A stretch of DNA of 64,000 nt from Vulcanimicrobiota bacterium. GTDB taxonomy: Bacteria; Vulcanimicrobiota; Vulcanimicrobiia; Vulcanimicrobiales; Vulcanimicrobiaceae. Position 1 is the first letter of the stretch. Each line of letters begins with the position of its first letter. Made by a program: the position numbers and the translations under genes. Below are positions 43,983-53,624 of this stretch, piece by piece. The stretch spans positions 19,437-83,436 of the forward strand of contig PMOS01000020.1 of NCBI GenBank assembly GCA_003161435.1, written 5' to 3'. The notes under the pieces are model-generated. The model was not told where the DNA came from. It did no database searches and saw only the letters and a list, made by a program, of their open reading frames with translations.

Positions 43983-44567
43983 ATGCGTCGTTCCTCATTC
44001 GTTGCTCTGCTCTTGTGTCTCGGAATCTCGGCACTTCCAAGCAGCGCACTGGCGCGCCCGTGTTCCGTGCCGAACTACGATTGTTTCGCAGCGATCGATG
44101 GATTCGGGTCGAGCGAGCTCGATATTCCCAGCCAGGTGCCGGGCATCGCCGTTATCTGCAAGCGCGACGCCGGCATCTATCGTGTTTGCGCGCGGACAGC
44201 CCCGGCGTCGCAACGCGACGAGGTTTTGATGTCGCTCGCGCTCGTCGACGACGTGGTCGCGGACGCCGATCAGCGGTTACACCGATCTCGAGAGGGCACC
44301 GTCTACGCGCGCGAAGCGCGTGCCTTGGCGGGACGGCTCGTCGGCGATGTCCATCTTTCGGATGACGAGCGCAGTGAAGCACGTGGGATACTGAGCGGCC
44401 CCCCGAAGCTCAATGCGTACGAAACGTTCATGAGCCGAAACAGTTTCGAGGTACTCGGGGTCATAATGTACGCGTTGTTCTTCGGCCCGATTCTGCTCGC
44501 CCTCGCGGCCGTCGTCGCAGGGCTCGTGATCCTCCGGCGGCAGCATCATCGAGCCCGTTTCTGGTAA
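43983..44567 (+). CDS. Exported membrane-anchored protein, unknown function
   Basis: A 194-residue protein with a signal peptide (residues 1-24, LPSSALARP), a Cys-containing luminal part (C27, C34, C59, C69, perhaps two disulfides: PCSVPNYDCFAA, AVICKRDAGIYRVCAR), a helical middle and a C-terminal transmembrane helix (about 160-185) ending in a basic tail. No family recognised. Driven by a strong promoter with almost no leader. The 189 bases before it hold no other gene. Confidence 0.75.
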   Translation: MRRSSFVALLLCLGISALPSSALARPCSVPNYDCFAAIDGFGSSELDIPSQVPGIAVICKRDAGIYRVCARTAPASQRDEVLMSLALVDDVVADADQRLHRSREGTVYAREARALAGRLVGDVHLSDDERSEARGILSGPPKLNAYETFMSRNSFEVLGVIMYALFFGPILLALAAVVAGLVILRRQHHRARFW

Positions 44568-44600
44568 GCCTCACGGCGCACGGCTCACACGTGAATTGGC

Positions 44601-45161
44601 TTAGTGCGCGAACCTTACCAACGATGCCACGACTTGCTGGAACGAAACTTTGTCGGCGCCCCCCTCCAGCAAGAGATAGGTCGGGTGCGTGCCTCGCGGC
44701 CGGTCGATGCGAACGGTATCGGAGATCCAAATGGGTCCGGTCGGGTCCTTCACCGGAACGAAGTGCAGCGGGCCGGTGGCCGGCGACGTTACGCTGAACG
44801 GGACGCGCGCAGGATCGCGAGCGTCGGAGCTCGGGCTGTCGACCTCATCCGTCACGAATAACTCGATGTCGGCCTTAGTGCCTTTCTCCAGGTCGAGCTC
44901 ATACGTCGCTCGGGTGACGCTCTTTCCGGCGACGCGCGTGGGATAGCGTTTTCCCTTGAAGTGCGACAGACGAAAGCCGGCCGGCAATTGTTGCGGGATG
45001 ACGACCGGTATCTGCAGCGAGCGCAACTGTGTCTGCCACGAAGCGTCCAAATAGGCGAATGATGTAGCGGCAACGGCGGACCCTGCTGTACAGGCGGCGA
45101 CGACCGCGGCCCCGATTACGACTGCGCCACGAGCACGCGCCGCGCGGCGATGAATAGCCAT
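44601..45161 (-). CDS. Secreted protein of unknown function
   Basis: A 186-residue protein with an Arg-rich N-terminus and a signal peptide (cleavage near AGSAVAAT, residue about 33). The mature part is beta-rich, contains no Cys, and reads like a single globular domain (LPAGFRLSHFKGKRYPTRVA, THPTYLLLEGGADKVSFQQV). The ATG at 45161 gives a normal leader; the longer frame to 45200 adds 13 residues. No known relatives are recognised. It converges on the preceding exported-protein gene (33 bases apart). Confidence 0.72.
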   Translation of the reverse strand: MAIHRRAARARGAVVIGAAVVAACTAGSAVAATSFAYLDASWQTQLRSLQIPVVIPQQLPAGFRLSHFKGKRYPTRVAGKSVTRATYELDLEKGTKADIELFVTDEVDSPSSDARDPARVPFSVTSPATGPLHFVPVKDPTGPIWISDTVRIDRPRGTHPTYLLLEGGADKVSFQQVVASLVRFAH

Positions 45162-45353
45162 CGGACCGCGCTTGTCGCCGGTGCGAGCCGGCTCCTGCAA
45201 TGAAAGACGTTGCCCGCATTCAGCGACGCTCGGGAGTGCCCGGTCACCGCTCCCGGACGAGATGGCGATGCGTTGCTTGTTGCCGCGCCTTTTTGCGCTT
45301 GCTACCCTGGGGCCGCGGGTTTACCCGCTGTACTGGAACGACTGGAGGTTCGG

Positions 45354-45542
45354 ATGTCGATCTTGTTCGGGAAACGTATGGCCGGCTTTGCGTTCATCGT
45401 AGCGGCGCTCTTCGCTGCGGTGCCGGGGAGTGGTGCGCAATCTTCTGCGCCGATTTTCAAGGCGGCGCCGTCGGCCATTCTCTGCCAGCCGGGGTTCGTC
45501 TACAGATGTGGACCTCACGGCTGTTACTGCGTCCGCGCTTAG
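45354..45542 (+). CDS. Small Cys-rich secreted peptide 1
   Basis: A 62-residue precursor: signal peptide about residues 1-27 (FIVAALFAAVPGSGAQ), a short spacer and a Cys-rich tail CQPGFVYRCGPHGCYCVRA with spacing C-x7-C-x4-C-x-C, suited to two disulfides or a metal site. The ATG at 45354 lies in ..TTCGG-ATG context without a strong ribosome site. It is followed after 22 bases by a second such gene. No bacteriocin export or modification genes were found nearby. Confidence 0.65.
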   Translation: MSILFGKRMAGFAFIVAALFAAVPGSGAQSSAPIFKAAPSAILCQPGFVYRCGPHGCYCVRA

Positions 45543-45564
45543 GCGCCGTCAGGAGACACCAAGC

Positions 45565-45693
45565 GTGAAACGATTGTTCCTCGCCTCTGTTTGCGCCGCA
45601 CTCGTATTGACGTTCTCCGCGCCTCAGCCCGCAAGCGCGTGCCCGTTGATCTGTCGCATGGTGAACGGGCACTGGGTTTGCGGCTGCGCATAG
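45565..45693 (+). CDS. Small Cys-rich secreted peptide 2
   Basis: A 42-residue precursor starting at GTG 45565, with AGGAGA eight bases upstream. The signal peptide ends near PASA (residue about 24), leaving a mature peptide of only about 18 residues, CPLICRMVNGHWVCGCA, with spacing C-x3-C-x8-C-x-C. Same architecture and the same C-x-C ending as the gene just upstream, so they form a tandem pair. Function unknown; signalling, metal binding or an antimicrobial role are open. Confidence 0.6.
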   Translation: MKRLFLASVCAALVLTFSAPQPASACPLICRMVNGHWVCGCA

Positions 45694-45838
45694 CGCGCCC
45701 GACGCCTGGTTCGTAGCGGCTCCCGCTATCGCACTAACCTGCGATGGCGGTGTCGCTTTGCGACGGCAATAACGTCCGGGCGCTCGGCAGGTCATTCCAC
45801 GTAAGGTCGCCAGGTACGGCCGTCGAACGTCCGGGCGA

Positions 45839-47827
45839 ATGGTAGACCGCACCGCCGGCATGGCGGGTCGAATCGAGAGCTTCGATTGGGTTCGCAGCCC
45901 GCTCGGGCCTCGGTCGGAGTGGCCTGCGACATTGCGCCTCATGGTCGGCATCGCGTTGAAGACGCGGTTCCCGATGGTGATCTTCTGGGGACGCGACTTG
46001 GTGCAGGTCTACAACGACGCCTACGTCCCGATACTCGGCGCCCGCGACGCCGGCGCACTGGGTCAATTCGCGCGCGATAGCTGGCCCGAGATCTGGGACA
46101 CCATCGGCCCACTCCTCCAAAGTGCCTTCGAAACCGGCGAGCCCGCGTGGGGCGAGGACATGGCGCTCACGCTGGAACGCAACGGTTATGAGGAACAGAC
46201 ATACTTCACGTTCTCCTACAGTCGCATCGGCGACGAAGGTGAAGAAGGCGGCGTGCTGTGCACCTGCGTCGAGACGACCAAATCCGTCTTGCGCGAGACG
46301 CAGTTTCGCGCCATGGCCGACACGATCGCAAATATCGTCTACACGCACGCCGCCGACGGTACGGTCGAATGGGCGAACTCGCGCTGGTTGGAGTACACGC
46401 GCCTGCCCGAAGACATCGCCCTGCGCGTGGAAGGTTGGGCGCACGTCTTGCCGCCGGACGATCTCGCGATCATCCTTCGCACGCTCGAGAGCGCATTCAC
46501 ACGCGGTGAACCGTACGAAGCGGAAATTCGGATCAAACCGTATGGCGCCGAAGACGAGGCATACCGATGGCACCTGCTGCGGGCGGTGCCGATGCGCGCT
46601 GCCGACGGCGCCATCATGCGGTGGGCGGGAACCGCGACCGACGTCCACGATCGGCACGTCGCACAGGACGCCCTGCGCACGGAACTCGACCGCGAACACC
46701 GCGCCTCGCTAGCGTTCCAAAACGCCGCCTTGCCAAAGCGACTGCCGACCGTGCCGGGCCTCAGATTCGATGCGATGTACGAGGCATCCGGAAAGGATGT
46801 CCTCGTCGGCGGTGACTGGTACGACGCGTTCAGGCTCCCGGACGGCCGCGTCGTCGTCTCGGTCGGCGACGTCATCGGGAACGGCCTCGACGCAGCGGTC
46901 ACGATGGCGGCGGCACGACAGGCGATTCGCGGTGCCGCACAGGTCTTTCCGGAGCCGGCGGCCGTGCTCGACGCTGCCGACCGCGCGCTGCGCTCCGAAC
47001 AGCCCGACCGCATCGTCACGGCGTTTCTGGGCGTTCTCGACCCGCTGACGCTCGTGTTCACCTATGCGTCGGCCGGCCATCCGCCGCCGATGCTCCGAAA
47101 CCCCGACGGAACGGTGAGCGAACTTGCGGCAGTTGATTTGCCGCTCGGGCTGCGCAACGAGCATGCTGCAGGTCAGAACGTGACGGTCGTGCTACCTGAG
47201 GACGCGCTGCTCGTCTTGTATACCGATGGGCTCACGGAGTCGACGCGCGACGTCGTCGAGGGTGAGCGCCGCTTGCGCGAAGCGCTCACGCGCGAGGACA
47301 TTCGCGACGCCGCCTCTCCCGCCGGCGCTATCCGGCGTGCCGTGCTCGATGCGGCGACCGATGATATTGCGATCCTGACCGTCGGCATCGGATCCAGCTC
47401 TGAACGGGTCACGCGCTGGTCCTTCCGTTGCGATGATGCGGCGGTTGCGACGCGCGTTCGTCGCGAGTTCGTGCGCGTGCTGCAGTCTGCCAACGCGACG
47501 GAGGCCGAAGTCGCCGACGCCGAGCTCGTTTTCGGCGAGCTGCTGGGAAACGTCGTGCGACATACCGACGGACACGTTGAAGCGGCGCTCGACCTGACGG
47601 CCGACGAACCGGTGCTCCACGTTCTCGACGAAGGACCCGGGTTCACGTTCTATGCCCGGCTCCCCAACGACAACATGAGCGAATCCGGTCGCGGCCTGTA
47701 CATCACCACGACACTGGCTCGTGACGTGAGCGTGGTCGAACGGCCCGGCGGCGGCAGTCACGCTCGCGTCGTCCTTGCCGCGCGCAAGCGGGCGTCCATA
47801 CGGCGGCCCGCGGAGCCGACCGGCTAG
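45839..47827 (+). CDS. PAS / SpoIIE-phosphatase / HATPase regulator
   Basis: A 662-residue signalling protein. Residues about 10-145: a GAF/PAS-like sensor (SPLGPRSEWPATLRLMVGIA is typical of the N-terminus of such PAS proteins); 150-270: a PAS domain (YTHAADGTVEWANSRWLEYT); 310-510: a PP2C-type SpoIIE phosphatase domain (VGGDWYDAFRLPDGR, GDVIGNGLDAAVTMAAARQA, LLVLYTDGLTES, DDIAILTV); 525-650: an anti-sigma-factor-type HATPase (ELLGNVVRHTDGHV, LDEGPGF, GRGLYITTTLA). It should control a partner-switching cascade through anti-anti-sigma factors. No transmembrane segment. No partner gene was seen nearby. Confidence 0.9.
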   Translation: MVDRTAGMAGRIESFDWVRSPLGPRSEWPATLRLMVGIALKTRFPMVIFWGRDLVQVYNDAYVPILGARDAGALGQFARDSWPEIWDTIGPLLQSAFETGEPAWGEDMALTLERNGYEEQTYFTFSYSRIGDEGEEGGVLCTCVETTKSVLRETQFRAMADTIANIVYTHAADGTVEWANSRWLEYTRLPEDIALRVEGWAHVLPPDDLAIILRTLESAFTRGEPYEAEIRIKPYGAEDEAYRWHLLRAVPMRAADGAIMRWAGTATDVHDRHVAQDALRTELDREHRASLAFQNAALPKRLPTVPGLRFDAMYEASGKDVLVGGDWYDAFRLPDGRVVVSVGDVIGNGLDAAVTMAAARQAIRGAAQVFPEPAAVLDAADRALRSEQPDRIVTAFLGVLDPLTLVFTYASAGHPPPMLRNPDGTVSELAAVDLPLGLRNEHAAGQNVTVVLPEDALLVLYTDGLTESTRDVVEGERRLREALTREDIRDAASPAGAIRRAVLDAATDDIAILTVGIGSSSERVTRWSFRCDDAAVATRVRREFVRVLQSANATEAEVADAELVFGELLGNVVRHTDGHVEAALDLTADEPVLHVLDEGPGFTFYARLPNDNMSESGRGLYITTTLARDVSVVERPGGGSHARVVLAARKRASIRRPAEPTG

Positions 47828-47923
47828 ATAGTTGCGCGCCGCGCTCGGCGAGTTCGCCGGCGGTAGTGCAGACGGGATGCGTCGAACCGCTCTTCGGCCA
47901 GAGCGAAGAAAGTGGAGGCGCAG

Positions 47924-48529
<606 letters not shown>

Positions 48530-48531
48530 TC

Positions 48532-49272
48532 GTGCAGCCGGCCGTTGAATGGCAGATCGGTACCGTCACGCGAATCCGAACCGAGGCGTCGCAGACCAAG
48601 ACGTTGACGGTGGCGCTCCCCAACTGGGTCGCGCACCGGCCGGGTCAGCATTACGACGTGCGTCTAACGGCACCCGACGGTTACCGAACCGAGCGCAGCT
48701 ATTCGATCGCCTCGGAGCCCGAGCGTGTCGGCGAGATCGATTTCACCGTCGAGCAGATCGACGACGGAGAGGTCTCGCCCTACTTGGACGACGTCCTCGT
48801 CACCGGCGACCAGCTCGAGGTGCGCGGACCGATCGGCGGATACTTCGTTTGGGACGTGTCGCTCGGCGGCCCGTTGCTGCTCGTCGGCGGCGGTTCCGGA
48901 GTCGTGCCCCTGATGGCGATGCTGCGACATCGTGCGGCTCAGCACTCGTCGATTCCGGCCCGGCTTCTCTATAGCAGCAGAAGTGCCGACGACGTCATCT
49001 ACGGAGCCGAGCTCGACACGCTTGCGGCCGCCGACGACGCGCTCGAGGTGATCTTGACGTTCACCCGGCGCGCGCCGCCGGGCTGGACCGGCTATCAGCG
49101 CCGAATCGATCCGGCGATGCTGAGCGACGTCTTGCAACAACTCGGTGAGGGCGTTCGCACGTACGTTTGCGGCCCGACGCTCCTGGTGGAGGCGGTGTCG
49201 AATGCGCTCGTCGCGATGGGCCAGCCGGCCGAACGCATCCGTACCGAGCGATTCGGTCCGACCGGAAAGTGA
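48532..49272 (+). CDS. FAD/NAD(P)H oxidoreductase of the ferredoxin-reductase type
   Basis: A 246-residue FNR-family protein: a beta-barrel FAD domain with RSYSIASEPE (the R-x-Y-S-x-x-S flavin motif) and a nucleotide domain with LLVGGGSGVVPLMAMLRHRA, then YVCGPTLLVEAV with the conserved C-G-P. No [2Fe-2S] domain. GTG start at 48532, 2 bases after the molybdoenzyme stop, so it is translated from one message and probably passes electrons from NAD(P)H to the molybdoprotein. The pairing of these two families recurs in other genomes, as far as I recall. Confidence 0.88.
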   Translation: MQPAVEWQIGTVTRIRTEASQTKTLTVALPNWVAHRPGQHYDVRLTAPDGYRTERSYSIASEPERVGEIDFTVEQIDDGEVSPYLDDVLVTGDQLEVRGPIGGYFVWDVSLGGPLLLVGGGSGVVPLMAMLRHRAAQHSSIPARLLYSSRSADDVIYGAELDTLAAADDALEVILTFTRRAPPGWTGYQRRIDPAMLSDVLQQLGEGVRTYVCGPTLLVEAVSNALVAMGQPAERIRTERFGPTGK

Positions 49273-49306
49273 TGAGAGGTGAACGTGGGCGACGCCGGTT
49301 CGTGCA

Positions 49307-49747
49307 CTAGGTATTCAGTTTCGCATCCAGGCGGGTTTCGACCGTGCGCAGCGCCTTGCTGATCGGGCAGTTCTCCTTGGCGCCCGCCGCGATCTTCTGA
49401 AACTCGGCATCGTCGATCCCCGGTGCCGTCACCGCCGTGGACAGCTCGATGAGCGTGATGTCAAAACCCTCGCCGACCCGGCGCAAGTGGACGCGGGCCG
49501 ACGTGTCGACCGAGGAAGGCGCGTGTCCGGCCCGGCTCAGACCGAGCGTGAGCGCCATCGTGAAGCACGAGGCGTGGGAAGCGGCGAGCAACTCCTCGGG
49601 ATTCGTCCCGGGCTCGTTGCTGAACCGCGTGTTGAACGAGTAGTTCGCGGAGACCGTACCGCTCTCGGCGTCGATCTTGCCCTTGCCACGGGCAATGTCG
49701 CCTTCCCAGTGGACCTTGGCGGTACGTGCAATATCCGGCGTCTGCAT
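49307..49747 (-). CDS. OsmC-family peroxiredoxin
   Basis: A 146-residue OsmC protein, reducing organic hydroperoxides in the cytoplasm. The peroxidatic Cys is in AASHASCFTMALTLGL and the second Cys in AKENCPISKAL; the N-terminal ARTAKVHWEGDIARGKG and FNTRFSNEPGTNPEELLAAS are those of OsmC. The ATG at 49747 is preferred to an upstream TTG. Stand-alone gene, convergent with the flavin reductase gene (34 bases between stops). Confidence 0.93.
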   Translation of the reverse strand: MQTPDIARTAKVHWEGDIARGKGKIDAESGTVSANYSFNTRFSNEPGTNPEELLAASHASCFTMALTLGLSRAGHAPSSVDTSARVHLRRVGEGFDITLIELSTAVTAPGIDDAEFQKIAAGAKENCPISKALRTVETRLDAKLNT

Positions 49748-49868
49748 GGCCGCCAAGACGCCTGCCGGTTCGCGGCGGGTTGCGGGTCCTCCAGAAGTAG
49801 TCTAAGGTGGAATTGGAGCACGACCCGAAGAACAATCGCATTCGCGCGAGATAGGGTGAGGCGCGGCG

Positions 49869-51140
49869 TCAGAGCGCTTTGGCCACGTAGTTCTCTCGAG
49901 TTCCGATCGTCTGCGCGGCCAAGGTGGTGTGCGCCGAACGCGCCCACGGCGAGTCACACGTACCGTCCGACTCGAGGGCCGGCACTTCCGCGACGACCTC
50001 GTACATGTATTGGGTTTTCGCGAACTTCGCTTGCGAGACGATCGCGCCGGCATACATGTCCTGAATCGCCTGGTGATCGCACGCGCGGAAAGTCGCCTTG
50101 GTTCGCTTGTAATCGTCGAAGCTGTGATCGTCGAATGCCGCCGCAATCTTGTCGGCCTTGGTCGTCCCGGCCGCGTTCATGCGGTCGACGAGCGCGGTAA
50201 TCGCTCCGTAACCCAGCCAGTGGCGCTGTGAGATCGGACCGCGGATGGAGCGCCGCAGGATCTGCGTCAACCGCGCCGCGCCGTCGGACGCGTTCGGAGC
50301 CCACAGGAGCGGGAACGTGGAACCGGCCAGCTCGTCGAGCGGCACGGCGCCATGATAGATGTCCTCGAGGCCGATGCCCGCGAGCTTCATGCGCTTGTTC
50401 AGGCCGAATGCGACGAACTGCTTCGCGAGGTTGGCCGCGTCCAAGCCGCTGTTGGTGAGGATCAGGACTTCGGCATCGGAGTTCCGTACTTTGGTGAGCG
50501 TCGAGGAGAAGTCCGACATCCCCAGCGGCACGACGTCGAGCCCGGATTCCGTGCCGCCGGCCCGCTTGAGCACGTCGGAAAGCTGGGCATACGCGTCTCT
50601 GCCGAGCGCGTAGTCGGCCTGGACGAAGTACCACTTTCGTCCGAGTGCGAGCACGCGCCGCCCTAACGTCTTGGTCGCCATCCGCGCGTTCGGGCCGTAG
50701 CGATAGGTCAAGCGGGTCGCCTTCGCGCCGGTGATCGATGAGTCGAACGGCGCGAGCGTCAAGTTGAAGACGCCGCTCTCGAGCGCGATCGGCCCGACCG
50801 CGAGCGCGCTGCCGGACGACGTGCCGCCGAAGAGGACGTCGACCGATTCCTGCAAGATGAGCCGGCGCGCTTCGATCGTCGCGTTCGCCGGCTTGGAGCC
50901 GTCGTCGCCGAACACGAACTCGTATTTCACGCGGCCTCTGCGGTTGAGGTCCTCGAGCGCCAGCTGCGCGGCAAGCTTCTGGTATCCGGAGAGATCCGAA
51001 AAGACGCCGCTGAACGAATCCAGAAACCCGATCTTGACGGTCGCGGCGGTGCCGAGGGCGACCGCGTAGCGGGGCGCCGAACCCACGAGCGCCGCCGCGG
51101 TAGCGGATTGCGCGGAACGAATGAACGCGGATCTCTTCAT
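49869..51140 (-). CDS. ABC transporter substrate-binding protein (branched-chain amino acid/aromatic acid type)
   Basis: A 423-residue exported type I periplasmic-binding protein: signal region about residues 1-30 (SAQSATAAALVGSAPRYAVA), then VKIGFLDSFSGVFSDLSGYQ, ARRLILQESVDVLFGGTSSG and KWYFVQADYALGRDAYAQL, the landmarks of Leu/Ile/Val-binding-protein relatives. In aromatic-degradation clusters such proteins bind benzoate- or lignin-derived acids. It is the last gene of the lig-like operon; the cognate permease and ATPase genes are absent from the window, so it must work with a remote system. Confidence 0.9.
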   Translation of the reverse strand: MKRSAFIRSAQSATAAALVGSAPRYAVALGTAATVKIGFLDSFSGVFSDLSGYQKLAAQLALEDLNRRGRVKYEFVFGDDGSKPANATIEARRLILQESVDVLFGGTSSGSALAVGPIALESGVFNLTLAPFDSSITGAKATRLTYRYGPNARMATKTLGRRVLALGRKWYFVQADYALGRDAYAQLSDVLKRAGGTESGLDVVPLGMSDFSSTLTKVRNSDAEVLILTNSGLDAANLAKQFVAFGLNKRMKLAGIGLEDIYHGAVPLDELAGSTFPLLWAPNASDGAARLTQILRRSIRGPISQRHWLGYGAITALVDRMNAAGTTKADKIAAAFDDHSFDDYKRTKATFRACDHQAIQDMYAGAIVSQAKFAKTQYMYEVVAEVPALESDGTCDSPWARSAHTTLAAQTIGTRENYVAKAL

Positions 51141-51164
51141 GCTAGGGCCCTTCCTCTCGCAGTG

Positions 51165-52367
51165 TTATTCGATTCCGGCGACTTGATGCGCGAGATAAAT
51201 CTCGCTCCTCGTCTGCGACGACGTCATGATCGCTTCGAGCACTTCAATCGTTGCTTCGCCCCAACGGCCGTCGCGCAGGACCGGCTTGCCGCAGACGACG
51301 GCATCGTAAAGGTTCTCGAGCGCCGCGGAACTGTAGTTCGTGTCGTTGGCGACCGGGATCGTCTCGACGGAGTCGTCGCGGTACACGGTGATGCCGCGCG
51401 GGCTCTGCCGGATGTCGCCGCGTTCGCAGCTCACGACGGTCAGTCCGAAGAGGACGTGCGGATCGGCCTCGGTTTCGCCGGCGAGACGGGACGCGCTTCC
51501 GAAGCGCCAGGACTCCTTCGCAACGTCCTCGCTCCCGCCGGCGGTCAGCGCCGCGAGGCGTTTGCGTGCCGCCGGGTTCCACTCGGGATTGCGCGGCATC
51601 TCGCCGATCCACGAGGTCAGCTCCGCGGTGTCGAAGTGGGCGTAGCCGTTGTAGACCAGCGTCGCGGTTGCGCCGTCGTCAAAATCCAAGAACGCGCTGT
51701 ACGCACCTTCGACCGGCCGCTCGGCGTCCCAGCGCCCGACCGTGCCGCGAACGCTCCGCACCATCCCGCCGCCGAGGAGCCGCACGATATCGACCTGATG
51801 CGCTCCTTGGTTGAACACCACGTTGCCGCCGTTCCCGGGCACGAACTCCCAGGCAGCCCGCGGCCGATACGCCCACTCGTTGAAGTGCCACGTCGAGATC
51901 ATGCGCAGCGCGCCGAGCTTGCCCGAAGCGATCAGCCTGCGCATGGCGCGCACTGCCGGCCCGTAACTGTGAAGGTGGCCGCATGCGAGCAGGACACCGT
52001 TCTCTGCGGCGGCGCGATTCATCGCCTCGCACTCCGCGACGTTCAGCGCCAGCGGTTTGTCGACCACGACGTGCTTACCGCACGACGCAGCGAGGATCGC
52101 CTGACCCGCATGCTGCTGATTCGGCGTCGCGATGTAGATGATATCGATGTCGGGATCCAGGCAGAGGGATTCGAAATCATCGTAGACGCGACCGCCGAAG
52201 TCGCGCCGGAACGCGTCCAACGCCGCGGGACGCACGTCGGCAGCCGCGGCGAACACGATCCCGCTGTCGCGGCGCGTCGCGGCCGCGATGTGGCTGAAGG
52301 CGACGCCGAGGCCGCAGACGCCTACCTGCAGCGTCCGGGCGCCGGCCGGCCGGCTCGCAGCCGTCAC
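51165..52367 (-). CDS. Gfo/Idh/MocA-family dehydrogenase
   Basis: A 400-residue NAD(P) oxidoreductase. The Rossmann part reads LQVGVCGLGVAFSHIAAATR; the family Lys-Pro motif is VVVDKPLALN (Asp for the usual Glu); the C-terminal part has NVVFNQGAHQVDIVRLLGGG. GTG start overlaps the stop of the Rieske oxygenase gene (GTGA). In the protocatechuate 4,5-pathway the semialdehyde dehydrogenase LigC belongs to this family, so a LigC-like oxidation of a ring-cleavage semialdehyde is a reasonable idea, but sequence alone cannot assign it. Confidence 0.88.
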   Translation of the reverse strand: MTAASRPAGARTLQVGVCGLGVAFSHIAAATRRDSGIVFAAAADVRPAALDAFRRDFGGRVYDDFESLCLDPDIDIIYIATPNQQHAGQAILAASCGKHVVVDKPLALNVAECEAMNRAAAENGVLLACGHLHSYGPAVRAMRRLIASGKLGALRMISTWHFNEWAYRPRAAWEFVPGNGGNVVFNQGAHQVDIVRLLGGGMVRSVRGTVGRWDAERPVEGAYSAFLDFDDGATATLVYNGYAHFDTAELTSWIGEMPRNPEWNPAARKRLAALTAGGSEDVAKESWRFGSASRLAGETEADPHVLFGLTVVSCERGDIRQSPRGITVYRDDSVETIPVANDTNYSSAALENLYDAVVCGKPVLRDGRWGEATIEVLEAIMTSSQTRSEIYLAHQVAGIE

Positions 52368-53620
52368 CCGACAGGCGCGGCGGCGATGGCTTCGCGCCAG
52401 TCCTGCGTCTGCGGGTAGACCGCCTGTCGCGCGCGTATGCGTTCGTAGGGCAAGACGCGGTCGAGACCGCTCGGCGTCTTCCCGTTCGCAAGCGCGCGCG
52501 CCGATTCGATGAGGATGCGCCGAAAGCGCGTGATGGCGGCGTCGGCCGAGCCGAGGTACTCGCGCGTGCGGTCCGCGATCGGCCCCATGCTCTCGATGAT
52601 GGCGATGTCCTCGTACAGGATGTTGCGGAATCCGGTGAGGTGGCCTTCGGCCATGCGCTGCCGGTCTTGCGTCCACAGATTCTCCGGCGACGCGTTGCGG
52701 TGGAATGTCTCGCCGTCGTAATCGAGCATCGACTGGAAACCGTGACCGACTCCCGTCTTGTCGATCGGGTGCTCGAAGTTGTACATGATGTACCACTGGA
52801 CCGTATGCGTGTCGTCGACCGGCACTTGGCCCATCATGAGGCAATCTTCGTCCTCGGGCTGCGGGATGAAGGTCCACGACGGCATCGCGAACTCGCTGAC
52901 CCGGACGAAGCGCTGCTCCTCGCCGACCCGGCGGATCGCCGCCGCCTGGAGCCCGTACTCCGTTCGCTGCACCTCGTATTGCGGCGCGAGATCCGCCATG
53001 AACAACTTCTTGGTGAGCGCGGCGCCGCCGTCGTTGCGCAGGTACACGGTGTCGAGCGTGCTGCCGTGCAGGTGACCGACGTGCGATGAGTCGATGAGGC
53101 CCTCGACGCCCTGCACCCAGTTGCAATCGACGGGGATCTTGAGGATCGTCACGTGCGACGGCGGCAGCGAGAGGAACTCGAACTCGGGGAACTGCGTCGG
53201 CTCGCCGTCACCGACGAACGCCCAGATGAGTCCGCCCGCCTCGCGAGTGGTGAAATGTCGTGCTTTGACCTTCGTCGCGAACCGCTCGCGCGCGGCGCCC
53301 TCGGACGGAGCGTCGAGCACGGTTCCCTCGACGTCGATCTTCCAGCCGTGAAAGAGACAAGTGAGCGCGCAATTCTCGTTGCGGGCGAGAAGCAACGAGG
53401 CGCGCCGGTGCGGACACCCTTCGTCCAGCAGCCCGACGCGGCCGTCGTGCGCGCGGAAGGCGGCGTAGTTTTCGCCGAACAGCCGGACGCGGCACGGCTT
53501 CCCGCCGGCCTCGAGCTCTTCGGATTTCAAGACGGGAAACCAGTAGCGCGAAAGCAGCGCGCGCATGGGCGTCTCGGGGCCGACGCGCGTGATCAGGTCG
53601 TTGTCTGCCGATGTAAGCAT
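52364..53620 (-). CDS. Rieske non-haem iron oxygenase, catalytic subunit
   Basis: A 418-residue ring-hydroxylating or O-demethylating oxygenase. Rieske ligands: C69-P-H71 and C88-L-F-H91-GW. The mononuclear iron region shows GLIDSSHVGHLHGS with the bridging Asp and two His. Architecture and length match phthalate 4,5-dioxygenase and vanillate or syringate O-demethylase relatives. It opens or prepares an aromatic acid for ring cleavage by the next enzyme. No reductase gene is in the operon, so electrons must come from elsewhere. Overlaps the next gene by four bases and follows the extradiol dioxygenase gene by 4. Confidence 0.92.
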   Translation of the reverse strand: MLTSADNDLITRVGPETPMRALLSRYWFPVLKSEELEAGGKPCRVRLFGENYAAFRAHDGRVGLLDEGCPHRRASLLLARNENCALTCLFHGWKIDVEGTVLDAPSEGAARERFATKVKARHFTTREAGGLIWAFVGDGEPTQFPEFEFLSLPPSHVTILKIPVDCNWVQGVEGLIDSSHVGHLHGSTLDTVYLRNDGGAALTKKLFMADLAPQYEVQRTEYGLQAAAIRRVGEEQRFVRVSEFAMPSWTFIPQPEDEDCLMMGQVPVDDTHTVQWYIMYNFEHPIDKTGVGHGFQSMLDYDGETFHRNASPENLWTQDRQRMAEGHLTGFRNILYEDIAIIESMGPIADRTREYLGSADAAITRFRRILIESARALANGKTPSGLDRVLPYERIRARQAVYPQTQDWREAIAAAPVG

Positions 53621-53624
53621 TCCA

